This document shows positions 45,611-54,817 of a stretch of 64,000 nucleotides of DNA, piece by piece (the first letter of the stretch is position 1; each line of letters starts with the position of its first letter). The stretch spans positions 20,303-84,302 of the forward strand of contig JARSSP010000043.1 of NCBI GenBank assembly GCA_029624675.1, in the 5' to 3' direction. The notes below the pieces were generated by a model. That model was not told the DNA's origin. It saw only the letters and a program-made list of their open reading frames with translations, and did no database searches. Made by a program: the position numbers and the translations under genes. Origin of the DNA: Candidatus Contendibacter sp. GTDB lineage: Bacteria > Pseudomonadota > Gammaproteobacteria > Competibacterales > Competibacteraceae.

Positions 45611-47737
45611 ATGCTAACCGCAACCGTCGTCGCCGTCCGGCATCGCCGGGCCAACGTCATCGCGGCCTTCCTCAAGCGCACGGACGCAGCGCTGCGCGTC
45701 GCCGAGGTCACGCTCTATCCCTTCCTGGACCTAGCGATCCGGCTGTGGCTGGCGCAGGCGTTCTGGGTGTCCGGCGTGCTTAAACTCGCCAACTGGGACA
45801 CCGCGCTGACGCTCGCCACCTACGAATACCCGGTGCCCTGGTTGAACCCGTCCACCGCCGCCGTGCTGGGCGTCGTCATCGAAGTGCTGGGTTCGATGCT
45901 GCTGGTGTTCGGGCTGGCCACCCGGCTGGTCGCGATTCCGCTGCTGGCCCTGACCCTGGTCATCCAGTTCGAATACCGCGCCCTGGATCAACATCTTTAC
46001 TGGGCCGTGCTGTTCGGGTGGTACGTGGTGATGGGTGCGGGGCCGATTTCGCTGGATCGGCTGCTGGCCTCCGGCCTGGCCGCTTCGGCGCTGCCGCTGG
46101 TCAAGCCGCTGGGTCGGCTGTACGCCGCGCTGACCCGCTACCTCGGCCCCGTGTATCAGCTTGGGTTGCGCCTCTGGCTGGCGAGTTTGTGGTTCGCGCC
46201 GGTCCTGATCGGGCGCTCGTTCCTGGAAGCGGTACTGGGATTCGTCAGCCCGTTGCTGGCGCTGGGGCTGGCCACACGGCTGGCCGCCATCGGCGCGATG
46301 CTGGCGCTGCTCGGTTCCGGTTTCATGGGCGCGGACGAAATCCAGACGATCAACCGACTGTATCAGCTTTTCCTGCTCGGCTTGATCGCGTTGCGCGGAC
46401 CGGGATCGATCGCCGCCGACGCCGTGCTGCAACGGCAACTGACCCGCTGGTTCCCGCCGCTGGAAAGCTGGTCCGATAAAGCGCTGACGGACGTGCCGCA
46501 TGTGGTCGTGGTCGGCGCCGGTTTCGGCGGCATGAAAGTGGCGCACGGTCTGCGACTGGCGGCTTGCCGGGTCACCATCATCGACAAGCGCAACTACCAC
46601 CTGTTCCAGCCGTTGCTCTATCAGGTGGCGACCGCCAGCCTGTCGCCGGCCGATGTCGCCACCCCGATCCGGGCGCTGTTCCGCGATCAGCACAACGTGC
46701 GGGTATTGCTGGGCGAAGTGACGGATGTGGATACCGCCACACGGCAAGTGATTCTGGGCGACGGCACGCGCATCGGCTACGACTATCTGGTGCTGGCCAC
46801 CGGCGCCCGTCACAGCTATTTCGGCCGCGACGACTGGGAACCCTACGCGCCGGGCCTGAAGCAGGTCGACGACGCCACCGCCATCCGTCGCCGCCTGCTG
46901 CTGGCGTTCGAGCAGGCGGAGAACTGCGCCGATCCCGAGGAGCGGCAGCGGCTGTTGACCTTCATCATCGTCGGTGGCGGTCCCACCGGCGTGGAACTGG
47001 CCGGCGCCATCGCCGAACTGGCGCGGCACGGTCTGGCCGGCGAATTTCGCAACATCGATCCGGCAAAGGCGCGGGTGCTGCTGGTGCAGTCGGCGCCGCG
47101 CCTGCTGCCGGCCTTTCCCGAAGCGCTTTCCGAGGTGTCGGCGCAGTCACTGCGGGCGCTGGGCGTGGAAGTCCTGACCAAGAGCCGGGTGGAGAAAGTG
47201 GACGCCGACGGGGCGTTGGTATCCGGCCAGCGGATCGGGTCCCGCACCGTGTTCTGGGCAGCCGGCGTGATGGCCTCGCCCGCCGCGCAATGGCTTGGAA
47301 CCGAAGCCGATTCGGCTGGTCGCCTTAAGGTGGGGCCGGACCTGACCGTGCCCGGCTTGCCCAACATATTCGCCGTCGGCGACACTGCCTTGAGCGAAGC
47401 CTGGGACGGTAAACCGGTGCCGGGACTCGCGCCCGCCGCCAAGCAGCAGGGCGTCTACGTCGCCCGCATCATCAAGGCCCGCCTGGAAGGCCGAACCCGC
47501 TTGCCGCCGTTCCGCTATCGCCATCTGGGCAATCTCGCCACCATCGGCCGTCAGGCGGCGGTCGTGGACTTCGGCGGGTTCAAGCTGAGCGGGGCGCTGG
47601 CCTGGTGGCTGTGGGGCGTCGCCCACGTGTTCTTCCTGGTGGACCCTCGCAAGCGCCTGTCGGTCGCCATCGAGTGGTTCTGGGCCTATCTCACCTACAA
47701 ACGCGGCACCCGGCTCATCACCGGCGGTCGCGAATAA
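45611..47737 (+). CDS. DoxX-like membrane domain fused to NDH-2 type oxidoreductase
   Basis: A 708-residue fusion. Residues about 30-280 contain two DoxX-type four-helix modules (FLDLAIRLWLAQAFWVSGVL and LGLRLWLASLWFAPVLIGRS begin them). From about 295 a type II NADH dehydrogenase follows: FAD loop VVVVGAGFGGMKVAHGL, then KRNYHLFQPLLYQVATASLS, the NAD loop FIIVGGGPTGVELAGAIAEL near 455, and NIFAVGDTA. The NDH-2 C-terminus carries its own amphipathic or membrane segments (WWLWGVAHVFFLVDPRK). It should oxidise NADH and reduce quinone; the fused DoxX part may anchor it or pass electrons. It follows the glucosidase gene by 3 bases. Confidence 0.88.
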   Translation: MLTATVVAVRHRRANVIAAFLKRTDAALRVAEVTLYPFLDLAIRLWLAQAFWVSGVLKLANWDTALTLATYEYPVPWLNPSTAAVLGVVIEVLGSMLLVFGLATRLVAIPLLALTLVIQFEYRALDQHLYWAVLFGWYVVMGAGPISLDRLLASGLAASALPLVKPLGRLYAALTRYLGPVYQLGLRLWLASLWFAPVLIGRSFLEAVLGFVSPLLALGLATRLAAIGAMLALLGSGFMGADEIQTINRLYQLFLLGLIALRGPGSIAADAVLQRQLTRWFPPLESWSDKALTDVPHVVVVGAGFGGMKVAHGLRLAACRVTIIDKRNYHLFQPLLYQVATASLSPADVATPIRALFRDQHNVRVLLGEVTDVDTATRQVILGDGTRIGYDYLVLATGARHSYFGRDDWEPYAPGLKQVDDATAIRRRLLLAFEQAENCADPEERQRLLTFIIVGGGPTGVELAGAIAELARHGLAGEFRNIDPAKARVLLVQSAPRLLPAFPEALSEVSAQSLRALGVEVLTKSRVEKVDADGALVSGQRIGSRTVFWAAGVMASPAAQWLGTEADSAGRLKVGPDLTVPGLPNIFAVGDTALSEAWDGKPVPGLAPAAKQQGVYVARIIKARLEGRTRLPPFRYRHLGNLATIGRQAAVVDFGGFKLSGALAWWLWGVAHVFFLVDPRKRLSVAIEWFWAYLTYKRGTRLITGGRE

Positions 47738-47793
47738 CCCAAGGAGGCGGCGCGGACTCCACCGGCTCCGGTGGCCACCGCGCCGAATTCACC

Positions 47794-48612
47794 ATGCACA
47801 AAGCACTTTCGCAACACTGGCCGGAGTATCTAATGGAAGCCGCCGGCCTCGGATTGTTCATGATCTCGGCCTGCCTGTTCGGCGCGTTGCTGGAGTATCC
47901 AGGCTCGCCGCTCCATCAAGCCATTCCTGATCCCTTCACCCGGCGCTTGCTGATGGGACTGGCGATGGCCGCGACCGCGGTTAGCATCATCTACTCTCCC
48001 TGGGGGCAACAGTCGGGCGCCCACATTAACCCGTCCGTCACCCTGAGTTTCTGGTATCTGGGTAAAATTGCCCATTGGGACGCCGTGTTCTACACGCTCG
48101 CCCAGTGTCTGGGGGCGGTGGTGGGGGTGGCGGTCGCCGCCGCGCTGCTGGGACCTGTCCTGGCCGATCCAGCGGTCGGCTACGTGGTGACCCAGCCGGG
48201 CATGGCGGGCGTCACGGCGGCGTTCGCGGTGGAAGCGGTGATTTCCTTCATCCTGATGATGACGGTCCTCATCGTCAGCAATTCCCGGTTGGCCCGTTAT
48301 ACGGGACTGTTCGCGGCTACTCTGCTCGCTCTCTACATCACCTTCACCGCCCCGTTCTCGGGTACGAGCATGAATCCGGCCCGCTCCCTGGGTTCGGCGG
48401 TGGTGGCGGGGCAGTGGGCGTACTTTTGGATTTACCTGATCGCGCCGCCGCTCGGCATGTTGCTCGCCGCCGAGATTTATCATCGGATCGCGGGCCGGGA
48501 TGCGGCGAAATGCTGCAAGCTCCATCACGAGAACGACAAGCGCTGCATTTTCCACTGCAACTACGGAGGGATGGAGCCGCCAGTGCCGAAGGCGGCGGTC
48601 CCGGTCGGCTAG
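47794..48612 (+). CDS. Aquaporin (MIP family)
   Basis: A 272-residue six-helix channel protein; start MHKALSQHWPEYLMEAAGLG. The first pore loop is SGAHINPSVTLSFW, where the usual NPA is NPS. The second is GTSMNPARSLGSAVVAG with the standard NPA and the Arg of the selectivity filter. A short cytosolic tail is Cys/His-rich (KCCKLHHENDKRCIFHCNY), unusual for aquaporins and possibly metal-binding. The gene lies 56 bases after the DoxX/NDH-2 gene on the same strand. Water versus glycerol or other solute selectivity cannot be told by eye. Confidence 0.9.
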   Translation: MHKALSQHWPEYLMEAAGLGLFMISACLFGALLEYPGSPLHQAIPDPFTRRLLMGLAMAATAVSIIYSPWGQQSGAHINPSVTLSFWYLGKIAHWDAVFYTLAQCLGAVVGVAVAAALLGPVLADPAVGYVVTQPGMAGVTAAFAVEAVISFILMMTVLIVSNSRLARYTGLFAATLLALYITFTAPFSGTSMNPARSLGSAVVAGQWAYFWIYLIAPPLGMLLAAEIYHRIAGRDAAKCCKLHHENDKRCIFHCNYGGMEPPVPKAAVPVG

Positions 48613-48754
48613 TGGGCGCGTCCGTACACCGCGGCTTCCGCGTTTCTTGGCGATCATCGGGTTACGCACTCCGGCAAAATCCATCGAGAACCGGCATGAC
48701 TTGTTGGGAGCGAAGCCGCCCAGCGCCTGATATCCATTCTTTAGAGGCTCCGCG

Positions 48755-49360
48755 ATGAAAAGCTGGCGCTTGAACTGGAATGTTGTTCGTCGTGATCTGG
48801 TGGTTGGGAGCTGTCCGCGCGAGCTGAGCGACCTCGACGCCATCCGCGTGGAAACCCGCATGTCCGCCATTCTGTCGGTGCAACACGACGAATGCCTGGA
48901 AAAACTGGGCATCGACTACGCGGCCTACGTCCGACATGGTCGCCGAATTGGCTTGACCATGGAACGCTGGCCCCTGCGCGATTTCGATCCCGCCGATCAG
49001 CGGCGTGGTCTGCCAGCGGCGGTGGGCGGGCTGCACGGATTGTTGCGTCAGGGTCACCGGGTCTACGTCCACTGCACCGCCGGCATCAATCGCGCGCCGC
49101 TGGTGGTGCTGGCGTATCTCACTCTGATCGAAGGCGCGAGCCTAGAAGAGGCCATGACCCTTCTGTTGCGCGCGCGTCCCGATATCTGTCCCACTTGGGA
49201 GGCGTATCACGGATGCCAGCAGGATCTGACGGCGCGATATGAAGACCGTATCCAGCGACGTGCGTTCGAATTCAGCCAGCAGCAGCCCGAACAAAGTCCT
49301 TCAATCCACAGGCTTGAGGCGGAACGGGCGATTTGGCGTGAAGCGCTGATCACCAGGTAG
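48755..49360 (+). CDS. Dual-specificity phosphatase resembling plant glucan phosphatases
   Basis: A 201-residue cytosolic phosphatase. The CX5R loop is HCTAGINRAP with Cys107 and Arg113, and the general-acid loop is WPLRDFDPADQR (Asp76/Asp78). RDFDP, LPAAVGGLHGLL and YVHCTAGxxRAPxVxLxY are the features I know from the SEX4/LSF2 starch-phosphate phosphatases and, more loosely, laforin. No carbohydrate-binding module is fused, as in LSF2. It lies downstream of a GH63-like glucosidase, and a GH57 gene is 3 kb away, so removal of phosphate from glycogen is a reasonable inference. A protein or lipid substrate is also possible. Confidence 0.78.
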   Translation: MKSWRLNWNVVRRDLVVGSCPRELSDLDAIRVETRMSAILSVQHDECLEKLGIDYAAYVRHGRRIGLTMERWPLRDFDPADQRRGLPAAVGGLHGLLRQGHRVYVHCTAGINRAPLVVLAYLTLIEGASLEEAMTLLLRARPDICPTWEAYHGCQQDLTARYEDRIQRRAFEFSQQQPEQSPSIHRLEAERAIWREALITR

Positions 49361-49434
49361 GTCCAGCGCCCGTCCGAGACTGGTTTCGGGCACGGTCAGG
49401 CGCGCGTCCAGTCCACCCGTGATGATTTCGCCCG

Positions 49435-50307
49435 TCAACCGGAGTCGGCGCTGATACCCAGTCGCTCCAGAATCCCGTCGCACTCTTCCAGGGTGGCGAA
49501 ACCGATTTCGATCCGGCCGCGCCCCCGACCCGCGTCGTAGCGCAACCGCACCGGCGCGGTCAATCGCTCGCGCAATCGCTCCTCCAACCGGACCAGGTCG
49601 GGATCGCGCGGCGCGGCGATTCGCGGCTGGGGCGGAGTCGTCAGCAGGGTCCGTTGGTGCTCCAGTTCCCGCACGCTCCAGCCCTGATCCGCCGCTTGTT
49701 CGGCCAGCCGGACCTGGCTGTCGCGCGGCAAGCCGAGCAAGACCTTGCCGTGGCTCGCTTCCAGCCGCCCTTCCTCGATCAAGCCTTGCACCGTCGAGTC
49801 TAGGCTCAGCAACCCCAGCGCCTTGCTGATCGCCGATTGCGAGATACCGAGCAGTTCCGCCAGTTGCTCCTGGGTCAGCCCAAACTCATCGCGCAGACGC
49901 CGTAACGCCCGGCCTTCCTCAATGGGGTTCAAATCCCGGCGCAGCAGGTTTTCCACCAGGGCGATGGCGGCGGCGGTTCGATCGTCGGTTTCCCGCACCA
50001 CGACTGGCGCCTGACGCAAACCGGCCCGCTGCGCTGCTTGCCAGCGCATGTGACCGGCCAGGATTTCATAACCGCCGTTCGCCAGCGGCCGCGCCACCAG
50101 CGGTTCGATGACCCCGAACTGACGGATACTCCGTTCTAGTTCGACCAGATACGCATCGTCCATTCGTTGGCGCGGCTGATAGCGGCTGGGAACCAGTTGG
50201 TCAAGGTCCAGTTGCCGAATGTCGCTCGCCATCAGGCTGCCGTCGAAGCTGTGGCCGCCGGCGCCGATCCAGTCGCCCAAGCTTTTCAACGATTTGCGGC
50301 GGCTCAT
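49435..50307 (-). CDS. parB: ParB partition protein
   Basis: A 290-residue protein. The N-terminal CTP-binding ParB/Srx domain shows LVPSRYQPRQRMDDAYLVEL, GVIEPLVARPL and the YEILAGHMRWQAAQRAG box. A central helix-turn-helix follows (LTQEQLAELLGISQSAISKA near 135-155), then KVLLGLP and a C-terminal dimer domain. It binds parS sites and works with ParA to move DNA. Its start overlaps the ParA stop as ATGA. I could not identify a parS sequence by eye. The three bases before the stop of the convergent phosphatase region hold nothing else. Confidence 0.9.
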   Translation of the reverse strand: MSRRKSLKSLGDWIGAGGHSFDGSLMASDIRQLDLDQLVPSRYQPRQRMDDAYLVELERSIRQFGVIEPLVARPLANGGYEILAGHMRWQAAQRAGLRQAPVVVRETDDRTAAAIALVENLLRRDLNPIEEGRALRRLRDEFGLTQEQLAELLGISQSAISKALGLLSLDSTVQGLIEEGRLEASHGKVLLGLPRDSQVRLAEQAADQGWSVRELEHQRTLLTTPPQPRIAAPRDPDLVRLEERLRERLTAPVRLRYDAGRGRGRIEIGFATLEECDGILERLGISADSG

Positions 50308-51512
50308 GCCAGCATCCTCGCGCGGTCGGCCTCGGCGGCCTCGATGCCGCTGAGAATTTCCTGGTGCCAGAGCTGCCGCACCGCCAGCAGGATTTCCGTG
50401 TTGACGCCGTCCAGCATCATGATCGCCCGGTTATAGGTGTCGCGAGAGCCACGCGGCTGGTCGATTTCGTAGATGCTGAGTTGGTCGCTGGCGGATTTCT
50501 GCAATTCCTTGGTCAGGCCCATGCGGTTGCTGAGCAGCAGTTCGCCATAGGCGCCGTTGATCACCGCGATGTTGTTCAGGGTCTCGGTGCCGGCGTCCAC
50601 CTTGGTCAGCAGGATGTTGAGCCGCTGCACGTTGATTTCCCGCTCGTACAGGGCGCAGACCTGCTCCAGGATGCGAAAATACTGGACGCTGGAGGAGATG
50701 TCGTACATGTGCGGGACGATGGGCATGAGGATCAGATTGGCGGCGGCGATGGCGTTCAGCGCCAGCATCCCCAGCGAGGGCGGGGTGTCCACCACGATCA
50801 CGTCGTAGCGATCCTCGACCGTTTTCAGCGCCCGATGCAGGCGTACCGGCGGCGGTCCCAGGGCTTCGTTCTGGCGCTCCTCCGGCTGCGACAGCTTCCA
50901 GTCGGTGTATTGCAGGGCCAGCCGGGCTGGCGCCAGGTCCAGGTTTTCCCAGTGCGTGCGCTTGATCGCCGCTTCGAGCCGGGCGGGGGCCTCGGTCAAC
51001 GCCGGTAACAGATCGTCGCCGTCGTTCAGGTCGAGATCGGGAATGAAGCCGAACGCCCCGGTGGTGGTGGCCTGGGGGTCGGCGTCCACCAGCAACACCC
51101 GGTAACCCTCGCGCGCCAGATAGTGGGCGAAGTGCAGCGACATGGTGGTTTTCGCCACGCCGCCCTTGAGATTGGAGAACACTACCCGCACGCAACCGGC
51201 CCCCAGGGGACGCGCGGGGCGCTTGCCGATGATTTCGCGAATGCGGTTGACTTCGTTGTAGTTGTAAATCCGCCGCTGGATCGAACCGGCTTCCACCAGC
51301 CGTGGCTCGGGCAGTTCGCCGCGCGCTTCCAGGTTGCGCAGGTGGTTGGCGGTGCAGCCGGCCAGTTGCGCCGCCCGTTCGATGCCGAACTCCGGCAGCG
51401 TCTTGATCGAATGCCGCGCGCCGAGGGCTTCCAGCAGGCGGCGCTGCATCTGACCGCCACGCTCGGCCGCGTTGCGGCACAGGGTTCGGAAATTGAATCG
51501 CATCGCTTGCAT
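50304..51512 (-). CDS. parA: ParA ATPase with N-terminal helix-turn-helix (type Ia)
   Basis: About 402 residues from MQAMRFNFRTLCRNAAERGG. The N-terminal 110 residues contain a MerR-like DNA-binding region (IERAAQLAGCTANHLRNLEA; IYNYNEVNRIREIIGKR). The deviant Walker A is SNLKGGVAKTTMSLHFAH, then LLVDADPQATTT and VIVVDTPPSLGMLALNAI. Large ParA proteins with an N-terminal HTH are typical of P1-type plasmid partition and repress their own operon, whereas chromosomal ParA proteins are shorter. No replication gene is within view, so either this is an integrated plasmid/chromid segment or an orphan partition locus. Confidence 0.9.
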   Translation of the reverse strand: MQAMRFNFRTLCRNAAERGGQMQRRLLEALGARHSIKTLPEFGIERAAQLAGCTANHLRNLEARGELPEPRLVEAGSIQRRIYNYNEVNRIREIIGKRPARPLGAGCVRVVFSNLKGGVAKTTMSLHFAHYLAREGYRVLLVDADPQATTTGAFGFIPDLDLNDGDDLLPALTEAPARLEAAIKRTHWENLDLAPARLALQYTDWKLSQPEERQNEALGPPPVRLHRALKTVEDRYDVIVVDTPPSLGMLALNAIAAANLILMPIVPHMYDISSSVQYFRILEQVCALYEREINVQRLNILLTKVDAGTETLNNIAVINGAYGELLLSNRMGLTKELQKSASDQLSIYEIDQPRGSRDTYNRAIMMLDGVNTEILLAVRQLWHQEILSGIEAAEADRARMLA

Positions 51513-51756
51513 CCGACAGGGCTCCGGCAATGAAAAGGGTGGATTGTTGGCGATTTTATCGCACTTAAGCGGAATTTTTACGCACGATTGAAGAATAGGA
51601 AACCCAAGGGAATTGTTGCATGGTCGGAGAGGACTGCCCCACTTCGTGGATTCAGCAAAAATTCATGCGCGCTTGCGCAGGATGTGTCCTAGGTCCACTA
51701 CGAAAGCGGGCGCAACCGGCGGATTCGCCGTTGGGAACGTCGGCGGGAGCATCGAG

Positions 51757-52161
51757 ATGAAGATTCAAGGTTCGTTGATGGGAATGGGATTGTTGCTGAT
51801 GGGGGCCGGTCTGACGCCGGCGGTGGCCGACACCTTTCGGCCGGAACCAGGCGTGCGCTGTGATGACGACGCGCAAATCTGCTACGACCGGGGTACGCCC
51901 AGCGTGGAGTTGACCCGGCAATACTTTGGACGGGACGCCGCCCGGGCGTTACGGTGGGAGTTGCGGCGGGAAGAACGCGGGCGGTATGGGCACGTGTTTT
52001 ACCCCGAACCGGGCGTGCGCTGCGACCGCGCCGAACAGGTTTGTTATAACCGGCGCGGCGAGCCAAGTTTCCGATTGACCCGCGATTATCTCGGTTCCGA
52101 CGCTGCTCGTCGCCTGGAGTGGCGGCGGTCTAGCTCGGGTGAGGGTTACTCCAGCCGGTGA
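51757..52161 (+). CDS. YcgJ-like secreted protein with two internal repeats
   Basis: A 134-residue exported protein. A signal peptide (MKIQGSLMGMGLLLMGAGLT, cleaved after VADT or AVA) precedes two copies of one module: FRPEPGVRCDDDAQICYDR with LTRQYFGRDAARAL, and FYPEPGVRCDRAEQVCYNR with LTRDYLGSDAARRL. The module PExGVxCDxxxxxCYD...LTxxYxGxxAA is that of the E. coli YcgJ family, function unknown. The two cysteines per repeat probably form disulphides in the periplasm. It is transcribed away from parAB and towards the GH57 gene. Confidence 0.8.
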   Translation: MKIQGSLMGMGLLLMGAGLTPAVADTFRPEPGVRCDDDAQICYDRGTPSVELTRQYFGRDAARALRWELRREERGRYGHVFYPEPGVRCDRAEQVCYNRRGEPSFRLTRDYLGSDAARRLEWRRSSSGEGYSSR

Positions 52162-52239
52162 CACGTGACCAGTGAGGTGGCCGGTTGCGGGACCAGTTGC
52201 CGGTCCACGCAACCGATTTCACGGCCACGCGTTGTTGGG

Positions 52240-53559
52240 TTAACCATCGTTTCGTGGCGCGGGCGTGGCGGTTTCCAGCTCGACGGCTGGCGGTGGTGGC
52301 GGAACATCCTCGATCGGAGCCGCGGTGGTTTCCGTCGCCGCGGGTTCTTCCACTGCCGCGCCGCTGAGCCAGCGAGAACCTAGCATCGCCTTGGCCTCGC
52401 CCAGATGCCAGGCGACGTTGTCCAGGTCGGCATGGGTTCTGTGAACCCAAGCTTCGCCCCAGTAAAAATTGCAACTGGTCTCGGCCCGCAGGAGTTGCCA
52501 ATGCGCTTCGTTCAATACCCGCGCCAGTTCCGGATTGGGATCATGGGCGCGTGCCGCCGCCTGCGCCACCGCGTGAAATTCCCGGCTGATATCGTGCACT
52601 CGGACCATGGTGTCGCGCTGGACCCAGGAACCTTGCCACTGGTGGAAATCCCAGCCGTGGTGCGCGTCGGTGTTCCAAGCCCCGCGCCGAACCGTGACCC
52701 GGCCGTGCGCGCCGAACCGGTCCAGATAGTCGCTGATGAAGGTCGGCCGCAGGGTCGAATGCCCGGCGCGGATTTCCTCCAGCGCCTCGTGATAGAAGTA
52801 GGTCCAGAAATTGGACTTGGCGGTGACGTTGCGGAACCAGCCGCCGTTGTCGCCGTCGGTGGCGGTGGTCACCAGCGGCGGGAAATCGCACCATTTGGTG
52901 CGTTCGTGCAGCTCGTGGTAGAACCAACCGTAGTCCATGCCGGCCAGTTGGGCGTCGGACAGTTCGCGGTCGCGGACGATAACGACGATTTCCTCGCCCC
53001 CGTATTCAGCGATGTGCGGCCGGTAGCGCAATTCCTGCCAGTGCATCGAATCCACTGGGTCCACGTACTCGCAGTCCACCATCACATAGCGGTAGCCGGC
53101 CTTTTTCAGGTGTGGGATCAGCCGCATGTCGAAACCCATTTCCGGCGGCCAGAAGCCGTTGAACTGGTTTCGCCACAGCAGATGGCGAGCGATGGCCTGC
53201 CAGCGGACGATATGCTCGTCCCAGTCGGCCTCGGGAATCAGCGCCAACACCGGATGGTAGTAGCCGGTGCCGAGAACTTCGAACAACTGCTGGTTTTGCA
53301 GGTGCCAAAGCAGCTTGCCGCAATCCACGATGCCGTAGGCGCGTTCCTGGAAGCCGGGGTTGGACAAGGTTTCCAGCAATGTCCCGGACAAGGATAGATG
53401 CACGCGGGCGATATCCTGATAGTCCCACAGCGTGCGTGGCATGCGATCGTAGGCGAACAGGATTTCCTTGGCTTCCCACTCGTTGGTTTCAAGCAGGTGA
53501 TCCAGATTGCTGGGAGGCTGGTGCATGTTCAGCACCAGCGCATGGTGAATCTCTCGCAT
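52240..53559 (-). CDS. Glycoside hydrolase family 57 protein
   Basis: A 439-residue enzyme; start MREIHHALVLNMHQPPSN with GGAGA upstream. GH57 features are HALVLNMHQPPSN (conserved motif 1), GFWPPEMGFDMRLIPHLKKA near 133-152 with the candidate nucleophile Glu, YVMVDCEYV, and TTATDGDNGGW near 231-241 with the candidate acid/base Asp. GH57 enzymes act on alpha-glucans (amylopullulanase, alpha-amylase, branching enzyme types). This member is short and has an extra Pro/Ala/Thr-rich C-terminal tail (VEEPAATETTAAPIEDVPPP). The context of a GH63-like enzyme and a glucan-phosphatase-like protein suggests glycogen metabolism. The exact reaction is not predictable. Confidence 0.85.
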   Translation of the reverse strand: MREIHHALVLNMHQPPSNLDHLLETNEWEAKEILFAYDRMPRTLWDYQDIARVHLSLSGTLLETLSNPGFQERAYGIVDCGKLLWHLQNQQLFEVLGTGYYHPVLALIPEADWDEHIVRWQAIARHLLWRNQFNGFWPPEMGFDMRLIPHLKKAGYRYVMVDCEYVDPVDSMHWQELRYRPHIAEYGGEEIVVIVRDRELSDAQLAGMDYGWFYHELHERTKWCDFPPLVTTATDGDNGGWFRNVTAKSNFWTYFYHEALEEIRAGHSTLRPTFISDYLDRFGAHGRVTVRRGAWNTDAHHGWDFHQWQGSWVQRDTMVRVHDISREFHAVAQAAARAHDPNPELARVLNEAHWQLLRAETSCNFYWGEAWVHRTHADLDNVAWHLGEAKAMLGSRWLSGAAVEEPAATETTAAPIEDVPPPPPAVELETATPAPRNDG

Positions 53560-53653
53560 CGCGCGTCTCCTCGGTTATCGTTGTATGGGCGCTGGCGTAA
53601 CTTTCCCTGGAAAGGGGGTTGCTGGCGACGGGTGGGAAACGGAGTACGCCGGA

Positions 53654-54712
53654 TCACAGCCGCCGGATAATCTCGTCCGCCATCTGGGTGGTGGTCAGCT
53701 TCCCGCCGAGATCGGCGGTACGCGCTCCGGCGGTGATGGTCGCATCCACCGCCTGCTCGACGGCGGCGGCTTCCGCTTCCAGTCCCAGCGAGTGACGCAG
53801 CAGCAGGGCGGTGGACAGGATCATGCCGATCGGGTTGGCGATGCCCTTGCCGGCGATGTCGGGGGCCGAGCCGTGAATCGGCTCGTATAATCCGCATCGG
53901 CCTTCCCCCAGACTGGCGGAGGGCAGCATCCCCATCGAGCCCGCCAACACCGAAGCTTCGTCGGTCAGAATGTCGCCGAACATGTTTTCGGTGACGACGA
54001 CATCCATCCAAGCGGGACCCGTGATCAGGCGCATGGCGGCGGTATCCACCAGAACATGCTCCAACTCCATGTCAGGATTTGCCTTGCCGACCTGTACCGC
54101 GATCTGCCGCCATAGTCGCGAGGATTCGAGCACGTTGGCCTTATCCACCGATGTGACCTTGCGCTTGCGACCCCTGGCCAGCTTGAACGCCAGTTCCATC
54201 ACTCGACGGATTTCATAATCGTAATATTCCAAAGTATCGACGGCGCGCTCGCGGCCATCCTTGCTGTCGCGACCCTTCGGCCAGCCGAAGTACAGGCCGC
54301 CGGTCAACTCGCGGATGACGAGAATATCCACGCCCTGGAGTTTTTCCGGCTTGAGCGGTGAGGAGTCGATCAGTGCCGGATGCACCTTGACCGGGCGCAG
54401 GTTGGCGAACACGCCCAGGCCCTTGCGCAAGGCCAATAATCCCCGTTCGGGGCGATCCCTGGCGTTCGGGTTGTCCCACTTCGGCCCGCCCACCGCGCCC
54501 AGCAATACCGCGTCCGCCGCCTGGCAATCGGCCAGCGTTTCATCGGTCAGCGACGAACCGAAGCGGTCGATGGAGCAACCGCCCATCAGGCGCTCCTGGT
54601 AAACCCATTCGTGATCGAATTTTCGGGCAACCACATCCAGCACGCGGACGGCCTCGCCGACCACTTCCGGCCCAATCCCGTCGCCGGGGAGTAAAACGAT
54701 GTTTGCTTTCAT
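53654..54712 (-). CDS. leuB: 3-isopropylmalate dehydrogenase
   Basis: A 352-residue enzyme; start [20 protein letters not shown] with GGAAT about 7 bases upstream. Diagnostic blocks are [87 protein letters not shown] and [20 protein letters not shown]. It oxidises and decarboxylates 3-isopropylmalate with NAD in leucine synthesis, and also acts on 3-methylmalate in the citramalate pathway. It is the last gene of the leuC-leuD-cimA cluster, separated from cimA by a small secreted-protein gene. Confidence 0.95.
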   Translation of the reverse strand: MKANIVLLPGDGIGPEVVGEAVRVLDVVARKFDHEWVYQERLMGGCSIDRFGSSLTDETLADCQAADAVLLGAVGGPKWDNPNARDRPERGLLALRKGLGVFANLRPVKVHPALIDSSPLKPEKLQGVDILVIRELTGGLYFGWPKGRDSKDGRERAVDTLEYYDYEIRRVMELAFKLARGRKRKVTSVDKANVLESSRLWRQIAVQVGKANPDMELEHVLVDTAAMRLITGPAWMDVVVTENMFGDILTDEASVLAGSMGMLPSASLGEGRCGLYEPIHGSAPDIAGKGIANPIGMILSTALLLRHSLGLEAEAAAVEQAVDATITAGARTADLGGKLTTTQMADEIIRRL

Positions 54713-54729
54713 GAGGATTCCGTGAAGGG

Positions 54730-54772
54730 TCTCTCTGCTTTTTTGACACACTTACATGACATGGCAGAGAGA
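54730..54772. promoter_or_regulatory. Inverted repeat upstream of leuB
   Basis: TCTCTCTGC (54730-54738) and GCAGAGAGA (54764-54772) are perfect complements 25 bases apart, just before leuB on the minus strand. It may form an mRNA hairpin or be an operator. No T-run follows, so it is not an obvious terminator. Confidence 0.35.
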
Positions 54773-54817
54773 GATTGCTTTAAGGAGATTCCACTCCAAA
54801 TTTAGGGCGATCTATAT

